64,000 nucleotides of DNA, from NCBI GenBank assembly GCA_947462255.1, contig CANHOA010000010.1:52644-116643 (forward strand), written 5' to 3'. Made by a program: the position numbers and the translations under genes. The stretch is from Flavobacteriales bacterium (GTDB lineage: Bacteria; Bacteroidota; Bacteroidia; Flavobacteriales_D; Crocinitomicaceae). The notes beneath the pieces were generated by a model. That model did not search any database and was not told the DNA's origin. It saw only the letters and a list, made by a program, of their open reading frames with translations. This document shows positions 36,831 through 45,907 of the stretch, in pieces; the first letter of the stretch is position 1, and every line of letters begins with the position of its first letter.

Positions 36831-36986
36831 CTATTTTTTGCTATTTATAATTACTAGTGCAGCAATCACTCCTGGGATCCAGCCAACGCAAGTTAAAATA
36901 AAAACAATCAGTATTGATCCACAACCTCTGTCTAATACAGCTAATGGCGGAAAGATTATACATAACAATACTTGAAGACAGGACAT
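36831..36986 (-). CDS. YqaE/Pmp3 family small membrane protein
   Basis: A 51-codon gene read on the minus strand from the ATG at 36986-36984 to TAG at 36833-36831. It begins MSCLQVLLCIIFPPLAVLD, continues RGCGSILIVFILTCVGWIPG, and ends VIAALVIINSKK. The FPPLAV and GWIPGVIHA-like blocks and two hydrophobic helices are the whole of the Pmp3/UPF0057 family. Members are stress-related proteolipids affecting membrane potential in yeast and plants; the bacterial role is unclear. It lies between mnmA and the FAD oxidoreductase gene on the same strand. Confidence 0.88.
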   Translation of the reverse strand: MSCLQVLLCIIFPPLAVLDRGCGSILIVFILTCVGWIPGVIAALVIINSKK

Positions 36987-37019
36987 ATCTTTTATTGCTA
37001 AAATACAATTTTTAATTAT

Positions 37020-38567
37020 TTATTGTGATAATTCAGTAGGAATTACTTCGATACACCTCATTCCATCAATAGCAGCAGATACAATTCCGCCAGCATATCC
37101 AGCACCTTCGGCACAAGGATAAATACCGCCTATTTCAACGTGTTGCATGGTAATTGGGTCTCTAGGAATCAGAATAGGGGAAGATGTACGTGATTCAGGA
37201 GCGTGAATTACTGCATCATTAGTGATAAATCCTGGCATTTTTTTTTCAAATTCGAGGCAAGCTTTTCGGATACGTTCTATTACAAAAGCAGGGAAAATAG
37301 TATCCATTTCAACGCTAGTGACACCAATAAAATAGGACGTTTTTGGGAAACTGACTGTTTTTTTTCGGTCAATAAAATCAGCTAAACCTTGAGCCGGTAC
37401 TTTTTGATTTTCTCCTGCAGCTTCCCAACATGCTTTTTCAATCGATTTTTGAAAATCTAGGCAGACAAATGGATCTGTTTTATACTCCTTAAAATCTGAA
37501 GGATCTATGCTGACAACAATACCTGAGTTTGCATAGGGATTATTTCGTTTACTGGGCGACCATCCATTGGTAACTACTTCTTGTTCGCTTGTGGCACAGG
37601 GCGCAATAATTCCACCAGGGCACATACAAAAAGAATAAACACCTCTCCCATCAATTTGAGCCACCAAACTATACGAGGCAGGTGGAAGGTATTGGTCGTT
37701 TACGCGATTATGGTATTGTAATTTATCAATAAAAGATTGTTGATGTTCAATTCTAACGCCAAGTGCAAATGGTTTGGATTCAATTCTTATCTTACGATCG
37801 TGTAACAAATGAAAAATATCCCTGGCTGAATGTCCTGTGGCTAAAATCATGTTCTTTGTACTCTTCCAGCTTTCGTTGTTAATTTGAATTGCGTTTAGTT
37901 TTTTCTGTTCTATTTTAATATCTGTTAATCGACTATTAAAATGAATCTCACCACCACATTCAATAATTTTATTACGAATTGCCTCAATAATTTGTGGGAG
38001 TTTATTGGTCCCAATATGAGGGTGGGCATCAACTAGAATGGCATCATCTGCTCCAAAATGAACCAGTAATTGCAGCACTTTTTCAACATCACCCCGTTTT
38101 TTTGAACGCGTGTATAATTTTCCATCAGAATAGGTTCCGGCACCCCCTTCACCAAAGCAGTAATTTGATTCAGGGTTTAAGATTCCTTCTTTATTAAGTT
38201 TTGCTAAATCATGCCGTCGTGCGCGAACATCTTTACCTCGTTCATAAATGATTGGTTTTAGATTAAGTTCCAAGCAGCGTAAAGCAGCAAATAAACCAGC
38301 AGGTCCGGCTCCAATAATGATGATTGGAGAAGCATTAGCTACTGAAAGAAAATTGAAATCATGCAAATGGGAGGGTAGTACATGATCAGCTATTTCGAAA
38401 GTGCAATTTATTTTGATGTTCCTTCCTCTAGCATCGATACTTTTCTTTTTCCACCGATAGAAGATCTTTTTTGGATATGGGATGCCACTATCAGCTCTTA
38501 ATTTATTTTCAATAAATTTTTCGTCTTGTGCTTGTTCCGGTGAACATTGAAAAGAAATACTTTCCAT
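37020..38567 (-). CDS. FAD-dependent oxidoreductase (uncharacterised COG2509-type)
   Basis: A 515-residue flavoprotein. PIIIIGAGPAGLFAALRCLELNLKPIIYERG at ~80-110 is the dinucleotide-binding Rossmann motif. NYCFGEGGAGTYSDGKLYTR, GTNKLPQIIEAIRNKI, LATGHSARDIF and the C-terminal EGAGYAGGIVSAAIDGMR are characteristic of this large uncharacterised FAD dehydrogenase group. The first ~75 residues form the family's N-terminal extension. The substrate is unknown. Its start overlaps the stop of porT by one base. Confidence 0.87.
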   Translation of the reverse strand: MESISFQCSPEQAQDEKFIENKLRADSGIPYPKKIFYRWKKKSIDARGRNIKINCTFEIADHVLPSHLHDFNFLSVANASPIIIIGAGPAGLFAALRCLELNLKPIIYERGKDVRARRHDLAKLNKEGILNPESNYCFGEGGAGTYSDGKLYTRSKKRGDVEKVLQLLVHFGADDAILVDAHPHIGTNKLPQIIEAIRNKIIECGGEIHFNSRLTDIKIEQKKLNAIQINNESWKSTKNMILATGHSARDIFHLLHDRKIRIESKPFALGVRIEHQQSFIDKLQYHNRVNDQYLPPASYSLVAQIDGRGVYSFCMCPGGIIAPCATSEQEVVTNGWSPSKRNNPYANSGIVVSIDPSDFKEYKTDPFVCLDFQKSIEKACWEAAGENQKVPAQGLADFIDRKKTVSFPKTSYFIGVTSVEMDTIFPAFVIERIRKACLEFEKKMPGFITNDAVIHAPESRTSSPILIPRDPITMQHVEIGGIYPCAEGAGYAGGIVSAAIDGMRCIEVIPTELSQ

Positions 38568-39289
38568 TATCCTTCAAATATAAGTGAAAGCGACCAAACT
38601 TTGTTGTAGAGCTTGTTGATTGGATTTGCGATATTGGTATTATCTTGAATAAAGCTATTTATAAAACCATGTGAATATTTAAGTTCTATTCCAAATTTGA
38701 AATAGGGTGCAAAAAATTCTAATCCACCACCAATTTGCCCCTGAACATCATTTCGTTTGATTTTTATATAGGGATCAATATAATTTTGAGACGCTTTTTC
38801 TTGTGATTGTAAATCGATAGAATATTGACCTCCAACTAACACATAAGCGGCAAAGTTATTAAGTCTTTTTGTTCTAAATTGAAGCATCAACGGGAAGTCT
38901 AGATTGGTAGAATTTACGCGTTCTTCCCCAATTTCATCTTTATTTAACACGGTATCTTCGAAGGTATATCTTAAGAGTCTTTCTTGAAATGAAAGGGTGG
39001 GAATAAAGCGTAAACGTAGAACAGGTGTACCTAATTTCATCGTTGTTAAAATACCTAACTGACCACCTGGTTGTGCGTCATTCTCTAATAATTTAAGCCC
39101 ATATTGCTCATATGCGTTGACATCTTGATAAACCGTAAAATCGGAGGAATTGAAGCCAAGCATAAAGCCGAAATGAAACATGCGCTTATCAAAATTTTTA
39201 TATCGCTCTTGCTTGAATTTTTGAGCATAGGAAGATGATCCCAAAACAATAAAAATAAGCAGTGTTAGAAATAGTTTCATGCGCTTCAT
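38567..39289 (-). CDS. porT: PorT family type IX secretion outer-membrane protein
   Basis: About 240 residues with signal peptide MKRMKLFLTLLIFIVLGSSSYAQ. FDKRMFHFGFMLGFNSSDFTVYQ, LRLRFIPTLSFQERLLRYTF and IGGGLEFFAPYFKFGIELKYSHGF are barrel strands of the PorT/SprT type. PorT is required for the T9SS. Its position immediately downstream of the menaquinone methyltransferase gene is also seen in other Flavobacteriia, which supports the call. The start is the ATG at 39289; an ATG at 39280 is also possible. Confidence 0.85.
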   Translation of the reverse strand: MKRMKLFLTLLIFIVLGSSSYAQKFKQERYKNFDKRMFHFGFMLGFNSSDFTVYQDVNAYEQYGLKLLENDAQPGGQLGILTTMKLGTPVLRLRFIPTLSFQERLLRYTFEDTVLNKDEIGEERVNSTNLDFPLMLQFRTKRLNNFAAYVLVGGQYSIDLQSQEKASQNYIDPYIKIKRNDVQGQIGGGLEFFAPYFKFGIELKYSHGFINSFIQDNTNIANPINKLYNKVWSLSLIFEG

Positions 39290-39320
39290 TAAACGCAAAG
39301 GTAACTTGAAAGTTGCAACT

Positions 39321-40052
39321 TTATTTTATTCCAGCATAGATTGTAGCGATACCTCCGCTAACAAGAGTTGATTCTATATTTTTATAGCCAATCTTGCGTA
39401 AAATATCCTCAAAATCTTTCCCTTCTGGAAAGGCCGCAACACTTTCTGGTAAATAAGAATATGCTTGTGCATCTTTTGATATTCTCTTTCCAAAGAAAGG
39501 AATGAAGTAGCGGGAATAAAAGCCGAATATTTGTTTAATTGGAAATCGCTTTGGTTTTGAGAATTCGAGGATTACGGCTTTTCCACCTGGCTTTAGTACT
39601 CTTAGCATTTCTGCTAGGCCTAATTCCAAATTTTCAAAATTACGAACGCCAAAGCCAACGGTTAATGCATCAAAATAATTGCTGTCATAAGGAATGTTTT
39701 CAGAGTCGCCCAATTGCATTTTTATAATAGAATCGACTTTATTCTTTATCATTTTTTGCTCGCCAACCGCCAACATTCCCGCTGAAATATCTAAGCCAAT
39801 TACCTCTTCAGGATTAAGTTTGAGTGCTGCAATTGCAAAGTCACCGGTTCCTGTAGCAATATCGATTATTTTTTTAACTGGAGTACTTCGAAGTTGATTG
39901 ATTGCTTTTCTGCGCCAGATCTTATCAATTCCCAACGAAAGGAAGTGATTCAAAAAATCGTAGCGTGCTGATATGTTATCAAACATTTCTGCGACTTCTT
40001 GCTTTTTTGATTTATCGTCTTGGTTGTAAGGTTTAACTTCGATTTTCGGCAT
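39321..40052 (-). CDS. menG: Demethylmenaquinone methyltransferase (UbiE/MenG)
   Basis: A 243-residue SAM methyltransferase. VAEMFDNISARYDFLNHFLSLGIDKIWRRKA is the UbiE signature, IIDIATGTGDFAIAAL is motif I, and DALTVGFGVRNFENLELGLAEMLRVLKPGG is the second signature. It methylates demethylmenaquinone in the last step of menaquinone synthesis, the quinone of Bacteroidota. It lies between hldE-like and porT genes on the same strand with short gaps. Confidence 0.95.
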   Translation of the reverse strand: MPKIEVKPYNQDDKSKKQEVAEMFDNISARYDFLNHFLSLGIDKIWRRKAINQLRSTPVKKIIDIATGTGDFAIAALKLNPEEVIGLDISAGMLAVGEQKMIKNKVDSIIKMQLGDSENIPYDSNYFDALTVGFGVRNFENLELGLAEMLRVLKPGGKAVILEFSKPKRFPIKQIFGFYSRYFIPFFGKRISKDAQAYSYLPESVAAFPEGKDFEDILRKIGYKNIESTLVSGGIATIYAGIK

Positions 40053-40066
40053 ACTTCTTTAACAAT

Positions 40067-41056
40067 TTATTGAGTTAATAGTTTATTAACCTCTTCGAGT
40101 AATTCATCTTTATTGATACTTACAACCCCCGCATATTCACAAACCAAACCACCAGCAATATTTGATATTTCAGCAATTTCTTTGTATGATAATTCCGATA
40201 GTAAGCAAAGGCAAGCAACGGCAATAACAGTATCGCCTGCTCCACTGACATCGCTTATGTTTCTTGGATGGGCTTTTGCAGTATGTATAAGGTCTCCCTT
40301 TTTTACAAAAACCCCATGTTCAGATAAGGTGATTAAGGAAATTGAATTGCTTAATTTTTGCTCCAATTGCGTAACAGCCTCAATTAATTTGTTTGATGAT
40401 GTTTGTATATTAAACTCACATTTTAATCCTTCCTTTAACTCTTTTAAGTTCGGCTTGAATAAATCAACAGTTTTATACGATAGAAAATTTTCAAACTTTG
40501 GATCGACACACGTAATTATATGATTTAATTTCGCAAAAGCAATGATTTGTTGGATCAAGGATTCAGTTAATACTCCTTTGTTGTAATCCTCAAAAATAAT
40601 GGCATCAATACCATCAATCAGCAAGGAATTTAATTTCTTCATCAATTCATTGGATTCTTCGTCTGAAATAGGGGCAGTTGTTTCGTGGTCAATCCGAAGC
40701 AGCTGCTGCTTATTGGATATAATCCTAGATTTTACGGTGGTAGGACGATTTTTACTTTGAAAGATACCTGCACTTGAGATAGCATTCTCTGTGAATTTAT
40801 CAACGAGTATTTTCCCAGCATCATCAGCGCCAATCACAGAACAAACAATGGGTTGTGCGCCCAAAGCAATCAAATTTAAAGCAACATTTCCGGCTCCCCC
40901 GATTCGATTTTCTTCTTTTTCAAAAAGTACCACGGGAACAGGTGCTTCAGGACTCATTCGATGTACTTTTCCAATTTTGTAATTGTCAAGCATGACATCG
41001 CCTACAACGACTACGCGAAATTTAGAAAAGGAATCAAATACATCATTATAATTCAT
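40067..41056 (-). CDS. D-glycero-beta-D-manno-heptose-7-phosphate kinase (HldE/RfaE domain I)
   Basis: A 329-residue PfkB-family kinase. VVVGDVMLDNYKIGKVHRMSPEAPVPV and RIGGAGNVALNLIALGAQP are the RfaE N-terminal signatures. DVSGAGDTVIAVACLCL holds the catalytic Asp in the DTxGAGD-type anion hole. It covers only the kinase half of bifunctional HldE, so the adenylyltransferase would be separate. It makes ADP-heptose precursor for lipopolysaccharide. It overlaps the aminotransferase gene's stop by 4 bp. Confidence 0.9.
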   Translation of the reverse strand: MNYNDVFDSFSKFRVVVVGDVMLDNYKIGKVHRMSPEAPVPVVLFEKEENRIGGAGNVALNLIALGAQPIVCSVIGADDAGKILVDKFTENAISSAGIFQSKNRPTTVKSRIISNKQQLLRIDHETTAPISDEESNELMKKLNSLLIDGIDAIIFEDYNKGVLTESLIQQIIAFAKLNHIITCVDPKFENFLSYKTVDLFKPNLKELKEGLKCEFNIQTSSNKLIEAVTQLEQKLSNSISLITLSEHGVFVKKGDLIHTAKAHPRNISDVSGAGDTVIAVACLCLLSELSYKEIAEISNIAGGLVCEYAGVVSINKDELLEEVNKLLTQ

Positions 41057-42249
41057 ACTGTTAATTTTGATAGCGCCTCTTTCATTCTTCGCATCGCTTC
41101 ACTTAATGTTTCTTCTGATGCAGCATAAGAAATACGTATGCAATTAGGGCTTCCAAATCCTTCACCACTCACTAAAGCAATTTGTCCTTCGGCTAGTAAA
41201 AACATACAAAGGTCTTGTGCTGAATTAATCTGGTATTCTTTATATTGTTTTCCAATGAAAAAGGATATGTCAGGAAAAACGTAAAATGCGCCTTCTGGAA
41301 TATTACAAATAACACCTGGCATTTCTTTGAGCTTAGAGATCACCAAATCTCTTCTAGAATGAAATGCTTCTACCATTTCTTTTAAGATACTTGGGTCAGC
41401 ATTCATGGCTGAAATTGTTGCTTTTTGGGTTATTGAACAGGTTCCAGATGTAAATTGACCTTGAATTTTATTGCAGGCATCTGCAATAATTTTAGGAGCG
41501 CCAATGTAGCCAAGTCGCCAACCCGTCATTGCCCATGCTTTGGAAACGCCATTAACAGTAACCACTTGATTCATTATGTCATTGAATTGAGCCAAACTTT
41601 CATGCTTACCAAGAAAATTAATGTGCTCATATATTTCATCGCTCATCGCGACAACAGATGGATTTGCTTTTAATACCATTGCAAGACCTTGTAATTCGCT
41701 TTTTGAATATACAGATCCAGTTGGATTACATGGCGTAGAGAAAATAAAGAGCTTCGTTTTTGGGGTAATAGCGTTGGAAAATTGTTCCGGTGTTATTTTA
41801 AAGTCATTTTCTAAACTTGCTTCGATTACAACGGGAACACCCTCGGCCATTTTTACGATTTCGATATACGAAACCCAGTATGGAGCAGGAATAATAACTT
41901 CATCACCTGGATTTATTAAACTCAACACAACATTGGCAATAGATTGCTTCGCTCCAGTTGAAACGACTATGTTTTCTTTTGGATAGTTTAAGTTATTGTC
42001 ACGCAAAAATTTTGCTGAAATACTTTCCCTCAAATCATCATATCCTGGGACTGGTGAATAGGTTGTGAAATTTTTATCCATTGCAACGATCGCCGCATCC
42101 TTTATAAATTGAGGTGTGTTAAAATCAGGTTCGCCCAATGACAGCGAAATAATATCTTTTCCTTGTGCTTTTAACTCTCTGCTGATTCTGGACATGGCTA
42201 GCGTCGCAGACTCTTCCATTGCATTAAGTCGATCTGAAATCTTAATCAT
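41053..42249 (-). CDS. PLP-dependent aminotransferase, aspartate aminotransferase type
   Basis: About 398 residues from the ATG at 42249 (MIKISDRLNAMEESATLAMS); a longer upstream in-frame extension overlaps trmD's end and is not family-like. ISLSLGEPDFNTP, VVSTGAKQSIANV, IPAPYWVSY, STPCNPTGSVYS, MSDEIYEHI and NGVSKAWAMTGWRLGYIG (PLP lysine in SKAWAMTG) are class-I fold blocks. It probably transfers the amino group between aspartate and 2-oxoglutarate; related amino acids cannot be excluded. Confidence 0.92.
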   Translation of the reverse strand: MIKISDRLNAMEESATLAMSRISRELKAQGKDIISLSLGEPDFNTPQFIKDAAIVAMDKNFTTYSPVPGYDDLRESISAKFLRDNNLNYPKENIVVSTGAKQSIANVVLSLINPGDEVIIPAPYWVSYIEIVKMAEGVPVVIEASLENDFKITPEQFSNAITPKTKLFIFSTPCNPTGSVYSKSELQGLAMVLKANPSVVAMSDEIYEHINFLGKHESLAQFNDIMNQVVTVNGVSKAWAMTGWRLGYIGAPKIIADACNKIQGQFTSGTCSITQKATISAMNADPSILKEMVEAFHSRRDLVISKLKEMPGVICNIPEGAFYVFPDISFFIGKQYKEYQINSAQDLCMFLLAEGQIALVSGEGFGSPNCIRISYAASEETLSEAMRRMKEALSKLTV

Positions 42250-42308
42250 TTTTTTTGTAAAATTAGAAGATACAAATTTAACCATTATAATTGAAATGGT
42301 AGAAATAA

Positions 42309-42998
42309 TCAATCCTTCCTTTCTTTTTTTAATAAGTCCGGACGGCGTTCTTGCGTGCGTAAAATGGCCTGTTCATCTCGCCATTTTTCTATTAAATCGT
42401 CGTTTCCTGATAAGAGAACGTCAGGGACTTTCCAACCCTTAAACTCAGCAGGACGTGTGTAAACAGGTGGTGCTAATAAATCGTCTTGAAAACAATCTGT
42501 TAGGGCAGAAGTTTCGTCATTTAAAACGCCAGGAAGTAAGCGAACAATCGTATCAACTAATACAGCTGCGGCAAGTTCTCCACCTGAAAGAACATACGAT
42601 CCAATGGAAATCTCTTTGGTTATGTAATGTTCTCTAATTCGGTTGTCGACCCCTTTGTAATGGCCACAAAGGATAATTACGTTTTTCAATAATGACATTT
42701 TATTGGCAATCCCTTGCTCGAGTAATTCGCCATCAGGAGACATGTAGATGATTTCGTCGTAATTTCGTTCTCCCTTTAATTTATCAATAATAGCAGCAAT
42801 AGGCTCGATGCTCATGACCATGCCAGCGCCACCACCGTATTGGTAATCGTCTACATTTTTATGTTTATTGGTCGAATAATCGCGGATATTATGAACGTGA
42901 ATCGATACATGTCCTTTATCTTGAGCGCGTTGCATTATTGAGATTGAAAAGGGACTTTCCAATAGTTTTGGCAATACGGTAAGAATATCGATACGCAT
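42309..42998 (-). CDS. trmD: tRNA (guanine-N1)-methyltransferase TrmD
   Basis: About 229 residues from the ATG at 42998 ([17 protein letters not shown]). [56 protein letters not shown] (the trefoil-knot SAM site) and [23 protein letters not shown] are all TrmD signatures. It makes m1G37 in tRNA and prevents frameshifting. A -7-like element at 43003-43010 ends only a few bases before the start codon, so the message may have almost no leader. Confidence 0.95.
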   Translation of the reverse strand: MRIDILTVLPKLLESPFSISIMQRAQDKGHVSIHVHNIRDYSTNKHKNVDDYQYGGGAGMVMSIEPIAAIIDKLKGERNYDEIIYMSPDGELLEQGIANKMSLLKNVIILCGHYKGVDNRIREHYITKEISIGSYVLSGGELAAAVLVDTIVRLLPGVLNDETSALTDCFQDDLLAPPVYTRPAEFKGWKVPDVLLSGNDDLIEKWRDEQAILRTQERRPDLLKKERKD

Positions 42999-43002
42999 AA
43001 TG

Positions 43003-43010
43003 CAAAAATA
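43003..43010 (-). promoter_or_regulatory. Candidate -7 element for trmD
   Basis: The minus strand reads TATTTTTG, matching TAnnTTTG. It lies 4 bp upstream of the trmD ATG, implying a very short or absent 5' leader if it is used. It shares the 62-bp divergent spacer with the promoter of the M14 peptidase gene. Confidence 0.4.
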
Positions 43011-43012
43011 CG

Positions 43013-43041
43013 TTGATTTTAATTGAAAATTGGTAGATTTA
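43013..43041 (+). promoter_or_regulatory. Candidate promoter for the M14 peptidase gene
   Basis: TTG at 43013-43015 and TAGATTTA at 43034-43041 are 18 bp apart, close to the Bacteroidota layout of a -33 TTTG and a -7 TAnnTTTG. The last base of the -7 element deviates. The peptidase ATG follows at 43060. Confidence 0.4.
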
Positions 43042-43059
43042 AGCCAATAAAACTTTATC

Positions 43060-44751
43060 ATGCGTTTCTTATTTTTTCCTATTTTTCTTGTGCTTCTTTT
43101 AAATCAATCTTTTGCTCAGTCGATTGATTGGTCTGGAAATACATCACCAGACTATTTTACATTGATTAACTATTACAAACAACTTGCAAAAAATGACAAG
43201 CGAATTGAGCTTTATTGCATGGGTAATTCGGATTGCGGAGTCCCCATTTTTCTTTGTGTGTTGAATGGTGCTGGTGATTCTAGTGCAACCTTTGAAAAAG
43301 CTCGTTCCGGAACAACTATTTTAATCAATAATGCTATTCATCCTGGAGAACCAGATGGAGTGAATGCCTGTGCCATTTGGATCGAAAAACAAATGAAGCT
43401 TAAGAGTAATCCAAATAACCCTGTAGTGGCAATAATTCCTGCTTACAATGTTGGTGGTATGCTGAATCGGAATGGGGTAAGTCGCGTAAATCAAGTTGGA
43501 CCTGAAGAATATGGTTTTAGAGGAAGTGCACGTAATTTTGATCTTAATCGCGATTTTATCAAAATGGATACAGAAAATTCTTTTACTTTTTCAACGATTT
43601 TTCAGGCCTTACAAGCGGATGTGTTTGTTGATACGCATGTTTCAAATGGGGCGGATTACCAATATACACTTACGTATATTTCATCGCTAAAACAAAGGCT
43701 GGCACCTTCAATAGCTTCTTTAACGTATGATGAATTGCTACCAATCATGCACAAGAAATTAAAAATGGTTCCTTATGTTGAACTCAAAGGCGATACTCCT
43801 GAAAGTGGCATTGTAGCATTCAATGATTTGCCGCGCTATGCTATGGGATATGCTAGCTTATTTCACGCCATTAGTTTTACAGTCGAAACGCATATGTTGA
43901 AGCCTTTCCCAGAAAGAGTAAAGGTAACGGAGCAATTTATAGATGTGTTATATCAATGGACAAATCAACATATGGAAGCCATTGAAAATGCTAGAAAGCA
44001 AGCAGGGGAATGGGCAGTCGAACAAGAACATCTTAAATTTAATTATTCATTGATAGCCATAACGGATTCAATCGAGTTTTTGGGGTATGAGGCAACAAGA
44101 CCGATCCATCCGACAACAGAAGTAAATCGATTATATTACGATCGAAGTAAACCTTATAAAAAATACATTCCATATTTTAACCATTACCACGCAACCGATT
44201 CCATTTCAATTCCCCATTTTTATAGTGTGGCGGGTAAAGAAAAAGCAATAATTGAGCGACTTAAAGCGAATGGTGTTATTTTTCAAGTGGTTGATTCATC
44301 CTATAAAACGAAATGCAAAGTGGCTATTGTCCGTGACTTCTCGAGTTTAAGCAAGCCATGGGAAGGACATTTTAAGCACAGTAATACGAAAGTTGAATTT
44401 ATTGATGAAGAGGTAATCATTGAAAAAGGAGATATCCGTATTGATGCTCATCAATTTAATAGTCAATTTATTCACGCTGTGCTCCAACCTCAAATGGAGG
44501 ATAGTTATTTCTCTTGGAATTTCTTCGATTCTTATTTACAACAAAAGGAATATTTCTCTGCCTATGTCTTTGTGGATAAAATTGATGAGATCTTAACGAA
44601 TAATCCTGCTCTAAAAAGTACTTTTGAAACAAGGAAATTAGAAGACCTTGACTTTCGGAACTCTGAAGCGATGCAACTGCATTATTTATATCAAAATAGT
44701 CCATATTTTGAACAAAGCTATATGCGTCTACCGGTTTATTTTATAGACTAA
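43060..44751 (+). CDS. M14 family zinc carboxypeptidase, exported
   Basis: A 563-residue protein with signal peptide [35 protein letters not shown] supplies the HxxE zinc ligands at ~97-100, [15 protein letters not shown] the substrate-binding arginine block, and [17 protein letters not shown] the third zinc ligand. [10 protein letters not shown] carries the probable catalytic Glu. The C-terminal ~250 residues are an unrecognised beta-rich extension. It probably trims peptides in the periplasm. Confidence 0.87.
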   Translation: MRFLFFPIFLVLLLNQSFAQSIDWSGNTSPDYFTLINYYKQLAKNDKRIELYCMGNSDCGVPIFLCVLNGAGDSSATFEKARSGTTILINNAIHPGEPDGVNACAIWIEKQMKLKSNPNNPVVAIIPAYNVGGMLNRNGVSRVNQVGPEEYGFRGSARNFDLNRDFIKMDTENSFTFSTIFQALQADVFVDTHVSNGADYQYTLTYISSLKQRLAPSIASLTYDELLPIMHKKLKMVPYVELKGDTPESGIVAFNDLPRYAMGYASLFHAISFTVETHMLKPFPERVKVTEQFIDVLYQWTNQHMEAIENARKQAGEWAVEQEHLKFNYSLIAITDSIEFLGYEATRPIHPTTEVNRLYYDRSKPYKKYIPYFNHYHATDSISIPHFYSVAGKEKAIIERLKANGVIFQVVDSSYKTKCKVAIVRDFSSLSKPWEGHFKHSNTKVEFIDEEVIIEKGDIRIDAHQFNSQFIHAVLQPQMEDSYFSWNFFDSYLQQKEYFSAYVFVDKIDEILTNNPALKSTFETRKLEDLDFRNSEAMQLHYLYQNSPYFEQSYMRLPVYFID

Positions 44752-44754
44752 TCA

Positions 44755-45897
44755 TTATTTTAGTCCATACACATCTTTGAGATGCACTAATATATTTTCC
44801 TCTTCTGCCGATAATTTCTCTGATCTTCTTTCCATCATTTTATTGGCGTATTCTAAGGATTTTTCAATTCTAAATGGTTCAAGTGCATTGGGTTCACCCC
44901 ACGAAAATGAAAGCGTGTGTTTAGGGAAAAAGCCAGCTCCGTATAGATTGCATGATACACCAACAACAGCGCCCGTATTAAACATGCTATTAATACCTGT
45001 TTTAGAATGGTCGCCCATAAATAAACCTAGAAATTGTAAGCCTGTATTAACTTCTTCTTTCTTCTCATAGCAATAAGAACGCACTGAGTCATAATTATTT
45101 TTTAGATTGGAAACGTTTGTATCTGCACCTAAATTACACCATTCGCCAATGTATGAATTTCCTAAAAATCCATCATGTCCTTTGTTTGAGTAGGATTGAA
45201 AAATTACATTACTTAATTCGCCTCCTACTTTACAAAATGGACCAATTGTGCTCGCGCCGTAAATTTTTGCGCCCATTTTAACAACGGCATTTTCACACAG
45301 CGCAAACGGACCGCGAATAAGTGCGCCCTCCATGACTTCTGCACCTTTGCTAATATAAATTGGACCTTCCTTTGAGTTCAAGGTACAAGCGGAAAGGATT
45401 GCTCCCTCTTCTAAATAAATTGAATCCTTAGGCCCAATTACAATAACATCTTTTGGGATTTTCTGATATGATATACTTTCTTTAATTAGATCGATATCAT
45501 TGCTAATCGCTGCAGCATTTACTGAAAGCAATTCCCAGCGGTGATTAATTAAAATAGGTATTTCTCCTTTATAATTAATGATATTCTTTCCAGTCCCACT
45601 GATTGCCATTGTATTATTGCCAAGCATTAATCGACAGTTATCTTCAAGATAAACGATGGAAGCTACAAAATCTTCATTTGGAATAATACAAGCGTTTACG
45701 ATTTTTCCATCGTTAAGCTCTTCGAATTCATCCCTCAAGTAACTTTCTGATTGATAGCCTATATGATCATCAGGTAATAAAATTGACCATCGCTCCAGGT
45801 TGGTAAATAATCCTACGCGAATATCGCCAATTGGGCGCGTAAGAGAGAGAGGGGCAAAGCGTAAGTGTGCTTCAAAGTCGGATAAAATAATCTTCAT
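44755..45897 (-). CDS. GlmU-like putative sugar nucleotidyltransferase
   Basis: A 380-residue protein beginning MKIILSDFEAHLRFAPLSLTRPIGDIRVGLFTNLERW, the typical start of the GlmU-related family in Bacteroidota. The C-terminal half (EGAILSACTLNSKEGPIYIS, GAEVMEGALIRGPFALCENAVVKMGAKIYG) has hexapeptide repeats of a left-handed beta-helix acyltransferase. The canonical pyrophosphorylase loop of GlmU is not evident near the N-terminus, so nucleotidyl transfer is uncertain. It probably acts in amino-sugar activation for cell wall or glycans. A symporter gene precedes it by 10 bp. Confidence 0.8.
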   Translation of the reverse strand: MKIILSDFEAHLRFAPLSLTRPIGDIRVGLFTNLERWSILLPDDHIGYQSESYLRDEFEELNDGKIVNACIIPNEDFVASIVYLEDNCRLMLGNNTMAISGTGKNIINYKGEIPILINHRWELLSVNAAAISNDIDLIKESISYQKIPKDVIVIGPKDSIYLEEGAILSACTLNSKEGPIYISKGAEVMEGALIRGPFALCENAVVKMGAKIYGASTIGPFCKVGGELSNVIFQSYSNKGHDGFLGNSYIGEWCNLGADTNVSNLKNNYDSVRSYCYEKKEEVNTGLQFLGLFMGDHSKTGINSMFNTGAVVGVSCNLYGAGFFPKHTLSFSWGEPNALEPFRIEKSLEYANKMMERRSEKLSAEEENILVHLKDVYGLK

Positions 45898-45907
45898 GCT
45901 TAAATTT

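Noticed and set aside
36676-36975. Plus-strand open frame of 99 codons between mnmA and the FAD oxidoreductase
   Set aside because: It is the antisense shadow of mnmA's start and of the real minus-strand Pmp3/YqaE gene.
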